NCBI GenBank assembly: GCA_015063605.1
Contig: SVTV01000010.1
Span: 16,191 to 80,190, forward strand
Source of the DNA: Oscillospiraceae bacterium
Lineage (GTDB): Bacteria; Bacillota; Clostridia; Oscillospirales; SIG627
Direction: 5' to 3'
Length of the DNA stretch: 64,000 nt
The notes beneath the pieces were generated by a model. The model made no database searches and was not told the origin of the DNA. It saw only the letters and a program-made list of their open reading frames with translations. This document shows, one piece after another, positions 61,374 through 64,000 of the stretch. The position numbers and the translations under genes were made by a program. Position 1 is the first letter of the stretch, and each line of letters opens with the position of its first letter.

Positions 61374-62282
61374 ATGAATACAAGCGTTAATATTTGCGGA
61401 GTAAACTTCAAGAATCCCGTAACGACCGCATCGGGAACATGCGGCTTCGGTCGTGATTTTCTCAATTTTTATAAGCCCGAGCAATTGGGTGCAATTGTCG
61501 TAAAAGGTCTTACCCTTGCTCCCAGGCTGGGAAATCCCCCCGTAAGAATCGCGGAAACTCCTGCGGGAATGCTTAATTCCATCGGTCTTCAGAATCCCGG
61601 CGTTGAAAAATTTATCGCCGAAGAACTTCCTTGGCTCAAGGAAAGAAATGCTACCGTAATAGCCAATATTGCAGGAAGCTGTATCGATGATTATTGTGAA
61701 ATGGCTCGTATCCTTTCCGATACAAGCGTTGACATGATAGAGATGAATATCTCCTGTCCCAACGTCAAGGAGGGCGGTGTAGCATTCGGAACAAATCCCG
61801 CTACAGTTGAAAAGATAACATCCTCCGTAAAAAAGGTTTGCACAAAGCCCCTTATAGTCAAGCTTTCTCCCAATGTTACCGATATAACGCAAACGGCTCA
61901 TGCAGCTGAGGTCGGCGGAGCGGATTGTCTTTCTCTTATCAACACTCTTCTCGGCATGAGAATAGATATAAAGACAAAGCGTCCTGTTCTCCACAATAAT
62001 GTGGGCGCTCTTTCAGGTCCCGCAGTAAAGCCCGTTGCCGTAAGAATGGTATGGCAGGTAAGAAAGGTGACGGATCTTCCCATCATAGGTATGGGCGGTA
62101 TCGCTTCCTGGGAGGACGCTGTTGAATTCCTGATGGCAGGTGCCAATGCCGTTTCCATCGGTTGTGCCGCTTTCTCAAATCCTTCCGTTCCCTTGGAGGT
62201 AATAGACGGAATAGAAAAATATATGGAAGCCAACAACATTTCCGATATTTCCGAAATAACGGGAAGCGTTATTCCCTACTGA
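61374..62282 (+). CDS. pyrD: Dihydroorotate dehydrogenase, class 1B catalytic subunit
   Basis: A 302-residue FMN TIM-barrel enzyme for the fourth step of pyrimidine synthesis. The start NTSVNICGVNFKNPVTTASG, the FMN/active-site part MNISCPNVKEGGVAFG with the class 1B cysteine, KLSPNVTDI, and GMGGIASWEDAVEFLMAGA are typical. Pairing with pyrK marks it as the NAD-linked type. The ATG at 61374 has GGAAG upstream; in-frame codons further up overlap pyrK. Confidence 0.97.
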   Translation: MNTSVNICGVNFKNPVTTASGTCGFGRDFLNFYKPEQLGAIVVKGLTLAPRLGNPPVRIAETPAGMLNSIGLQNPGVEKFIAEELPWLKERNATVIANIAGSCIDDYCEMARILSDTSVDMIEMNISCPNVKEGGVAFGTNPATVEKITSSVKKVCTKPLIVKLSPNVTDITQTAHAAEVGGADCLSLINTLLGMRIDIKTKRPVLHNNVGALSGPAVKPVAVRMVWQVRKVTDLPIIGMGGIASWEDAVEFLMAGANAVSIGCAAFSNPSVPLEVIDGIEKYMEANNISDISEITGSVIPY

Positions 62283-62301
62283 TAAGCGAGGCTGAAACAA
62301 C

Positions 62302-63636
62302 ATGAAATACAACTTTCTTTTAAACAATTCCACAAGCCTTTATCTTTACGAAAAGGTTCGCAATCTTCCCATATACGACTATCACTGCCATCTTTTGCCT
62401 CAGGAAATATACGAGGATAAGGAATTTGACAATATCGGCGAAATGTGGATGAAATTCGACCATTATAAATGGAGACTCATGAGAAGCTGTGATATTCCCG
62501 AGGAATATGTAACGGGAAATGCAAGCTACTATGAGAAATTCAAGGAATATGCAAAAGCAGTTTCAATGTCCCCCGGAAATCCTCTTTATCATTGGTCTCA
62601 CATGGAGCTTTCCATGTATTTCGGAATAGATGACATCCTCAACGAGGATACCGCCGATGATATATGGAACAGAGCCAATGCATATATCAAGGAAAACCGC
62701 CTTTCTCCCAGAAAGCTTATGGAAAAGGCAAATGTAAAGCTTGTATGCACAACAGATGATATATGCGACGATCTTGCGTATCATAAGCTCATAAGCGAAG
62801 ATGATTCCATTTCCTGCAAGGTCCTTCCCACTTTCAGAACAGACAAGCTTCTCTTCTTCAAAAATTCCGATTATTTCGATTATCTCAATAAGCTTTCCGC
62901 TGTATCGGGAGTGAAGATAGAATCTCTTTCCGCTCTAAAAAAGGCTGTCACTCTCCGTTTGGAATATTTCAAAGCATTGGGATGCGAATATTCCGATATC
63001 GGTATCGAAGGCTTTCCCTCTCTCTTTTACAACGATGATAAAGCGGATATGATCTTTTCGGATGTTCTCGCAAAGAAAGAAGTATCGGATGAAGATCTTA
63101 CGGGGTTAGGAGGAAATATAGTTGTATTTCTTTCAAAGCTTTACAAGGAGTATGATATTATATCTCAGATCCATTTTGCGGTAAGACGTAATTCCAATCA
63201 CGCTCTCTTCATGAAAAAAGGTCCCGATATAGGCGTTGACATTATGGACGATTCCGTTTCCACACGCCCATTGTACGATCTTTTCAATGCGGTCGAGGAT
63301 AACCCCAAAACGATAGTTTACGTTCTCGATCCCAAGCTTCTTCCCGCAACGGTTCTGTTATGCGGAAGCTTCCGCAACGTAAAGCCCGGTGCGGCATGGT
63401 GGTTCTGCGACACAAAGAAGGGCATACGCCAAACGCTGGAAACGATATCCGAGCTTTACTCACTCGGCTCATTCCATGGAATGCTTACCGACAGCCGCAG
63501 CTTCCTTTCCTATGCACGCCACGACTATTACAGACGTATACTCTGTTCCCTCTTCGGAGAATGGCTTGAAAGCGGCGAATATAATGACGAAAAGAATGCT
63601 ATCGTCATTCTGAAGCGTCTTTGCACATTTGAATAA
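62302..63636 (+). CDS. uxaC: Glucuronate/galacturonate isomerase
   Basis: A 444-residue amidohydrolase-fold isomerase that converts D-glucuronate to fructuronate or D-galacturonate to tagaturonate. The metal motif DYHCHLLPQEIYED lies near residue 26, followed by CTTDDICDDLAYH and a late GSFHGMLTDSRSFLSYARHDYYRR. Length is slightly short of the usual 465-470. The other pathway genes (uxaB, uxuA, kdgK) are not in this window. It sits 20 bases after pyrD and ends the unit with a terminator. Confidence 0.94.
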   Translation: MKYNFLLNNSTSLYLYEKVRNLPIYDYHCHLLPQEIYEDKEFDNIGEMWMKFDHYKWRLMRSCDIPEEYVTGNASYYEKFKEYAKAVSMSPGNPLYHWSHMELSMYFGIDDILNEDTADDIWNRANAYIKENRLSPRKLMEKANVKLVCTTDDICDDLAYHKLISEDDSISCKVLPTFRTDKLLFFKNSDYFDYLNKLSAVSGVKIESLSALKKAVTLRLEYFKALGCEYSDIGIEGFPSLFYNDDKADMIFSDVLAKKEVSDEDLTGLGGNIVVFLSKLYKEYDIISQIHFAVRRNSNHALFMKKGPDIGVDIMDDSVSTRPLYDLFNAVEDNPKTIVYVLDPKLLPATVLLCGSFRNVKPGAAWWFCDTKKGIRQTLETISELYSLGSFHGMLTDSRSFLSYARHDYYRRILCSLFGEWLESGEYNDEKNAIVILKRLCTFE

Positions 63637-63648
63637 GAAAAAAACTGA

Positions 63649-63697
63649 AAACATATCCCCGGATAGCTTTCATAAGGCTTTCCGGGAATGTTTTTTT
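63649..63697 (+). terminator. Terminator after uxaC
   Basis: A long imperfect stem (AACAT...CCCCGGA with TCCGGG...ATGTT) is followed by seven Ts. Confidence 0.85.
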
Positions 63698-63752
63698 AAT
63701 ATTCTTTCCGCATTTTTTTGAAGCTTCTGCCCATCAATTCGAATATTTCCTA

Positions 63753-63781
63753 TTGACAAATCATATGTTTTACTGTATAAT
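63753..63781 (+). promoter_or_regulatory. Promoter of tRNA-Gln
   Basis: Exact TTGACA (63753-63758) and TATAAT (63776-63781) with 17 bases between them, 20 bases before the tRNA. Confidence 0.88.
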
Positions 63782-63801
63782 ATCAATGTTTGCAAATACA
63801 T

Positions 63802-63877
63802 TGGGATGTCGCCAAGTGGTAAGGCACAAGACTTTGACTCTTGCATCACGCTGGTTCGATCCCAGCCATCCCAGCCA
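63802..63877 (+). tRNA. tRNA-Gln (anticodon TTG)
   Basis: Cloverleaf: acceptor TGGGATG/CATCCCA, D arm GCC...GGC, anticodon stem CAAGA/TCTTG around loop CTTTGAC (anticodon TTG), T arm GCTGG TTCGATC CCAGC, discriminator G and encoded CCA. A weak first U-A pair is a usual feature of tRNA-Gln. Confidence 0.96.
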
Positions 63878-63917
63878 TGATGCTTGGTCGAAATCGATCC
63901 GACCGAGAAAAAAAGAG

Positions 63918-63953
63918 AAAAGCGGAGATTTCGAGAGATTTCTCCGCTTTTTT
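63918..63953 (+). terminator. Terminator after tRNA-Gln
   Basis: AAAAGCGGAGA and TCTCCGCTTTT form an 11-bp stem followed by Ts, about 40 bases after the tRNA. Confidence 0.88.
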
Positions 63954-64000
63954 CGCGCCTAACTTTTTTCAGATTTCCATAGATCCATTTTCGATTTTTC

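Overview
The window looks like chromosome from an anaerobic, endospore-forming member of the Clostridia (Bacillota), most likely an uncultured gut or rumen lineage related to Oscillospirales. The evidence is a complete spoIIIAA-AH operon, the clostridial nusB-xseA-xseB-dxs-tlyA-nadK-argR-recN gene order, DapL-type lysine synthesis, a BlaI/BlaR1 pair, strong TTGACA/TATAAT promoters, GGAGG-type ribosome binding sites and frequent TTG starts. No transposase, phage gene or CRISPR array was found.

Layout. 0-3.7 kb (minus): a coiled-coil lipoprotein, then the secretion/translation operon ylxM-ffh-rpsP-khpA behind a near-perfect sigma-A promoter. 3.8-9.0 kb (plus): the spoIIIA operon. 9.0-10.5 kb: a small AT-rich accessory patch with a 194-bp hairpin-rich repeat, a SLOG-family gene, a ribbon-helix-helix regulator, a stub of a second SLOG gene and a 150-bp inverted-repeat element. 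10.5-24.6 kb: dapL (plus), then a long minus-strand housekeeping series read as rluD, nusB, a Kae1-like gene, xseA, xseB, a PAP2-like gene, dxs, tlyA, nadK, argR, recN and tyrS, plus ilvE. 24.7-31.6 kb: an accessory island that begins at tRNA-Lys. It holds an array of small DNA hairpins in front of a four-helix-bundle (S23/Avd-like) gene, three XRE regulators with long C-terminal domains, a membrane protein and metallopeptidase-like lipoprotein operon, a 4 x 75-bp tandem repeat and a second, inverted copy of the hairpin-rich repeat. 31.6-45 kb: lplA, an acyltransferase, an AAA ATPase coupled to a glycosidase-like/amidase fusion protein, a small lipoprotein, a GH2 beta-galactosidase and the TrkA/TrkH potassium system. 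45-57 kb: valS, a split ThrE-type exporter, a GH78 rhamnosidase, an epimerase/aldolase-type pair and the BlaI/BlaR1 pair. 57-64 kb: small envelope proteins, a large secreted protein, ynbB-pyrK-pyrD-uxaC and tRNA-Gln.

How it fits together. The catabolic genes (GH78, GH2, epimerase plus dihydrodipicolinate-synthase-family aldolase, uxaC) suggest use of plant cell-wall sugars such as rhamnogalacturonan side chains and uronic acids. The envelope genes suggest wall remodelling and beta-lactam or wall-stress sensing.

Most interesting points. (1) The hairpin array coupled to the four-helix-bundle gene at 24970-25602, whose hairpins have 3-4 nt loops and a conserved 8-nt linker that appears in both orientations. 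(2) Two inverted copies of the hairpin-rich repeat at 9031 and 30421. They bracket a 21-kb segment that holds the nusB-recN series in the opposite orientation to spoIIIA, so an inversion across them would restore the usual co-orientation. (3) The 75-bp tandem repeat placed where the promoter of a three-gene regulator/peptidase operon should be.
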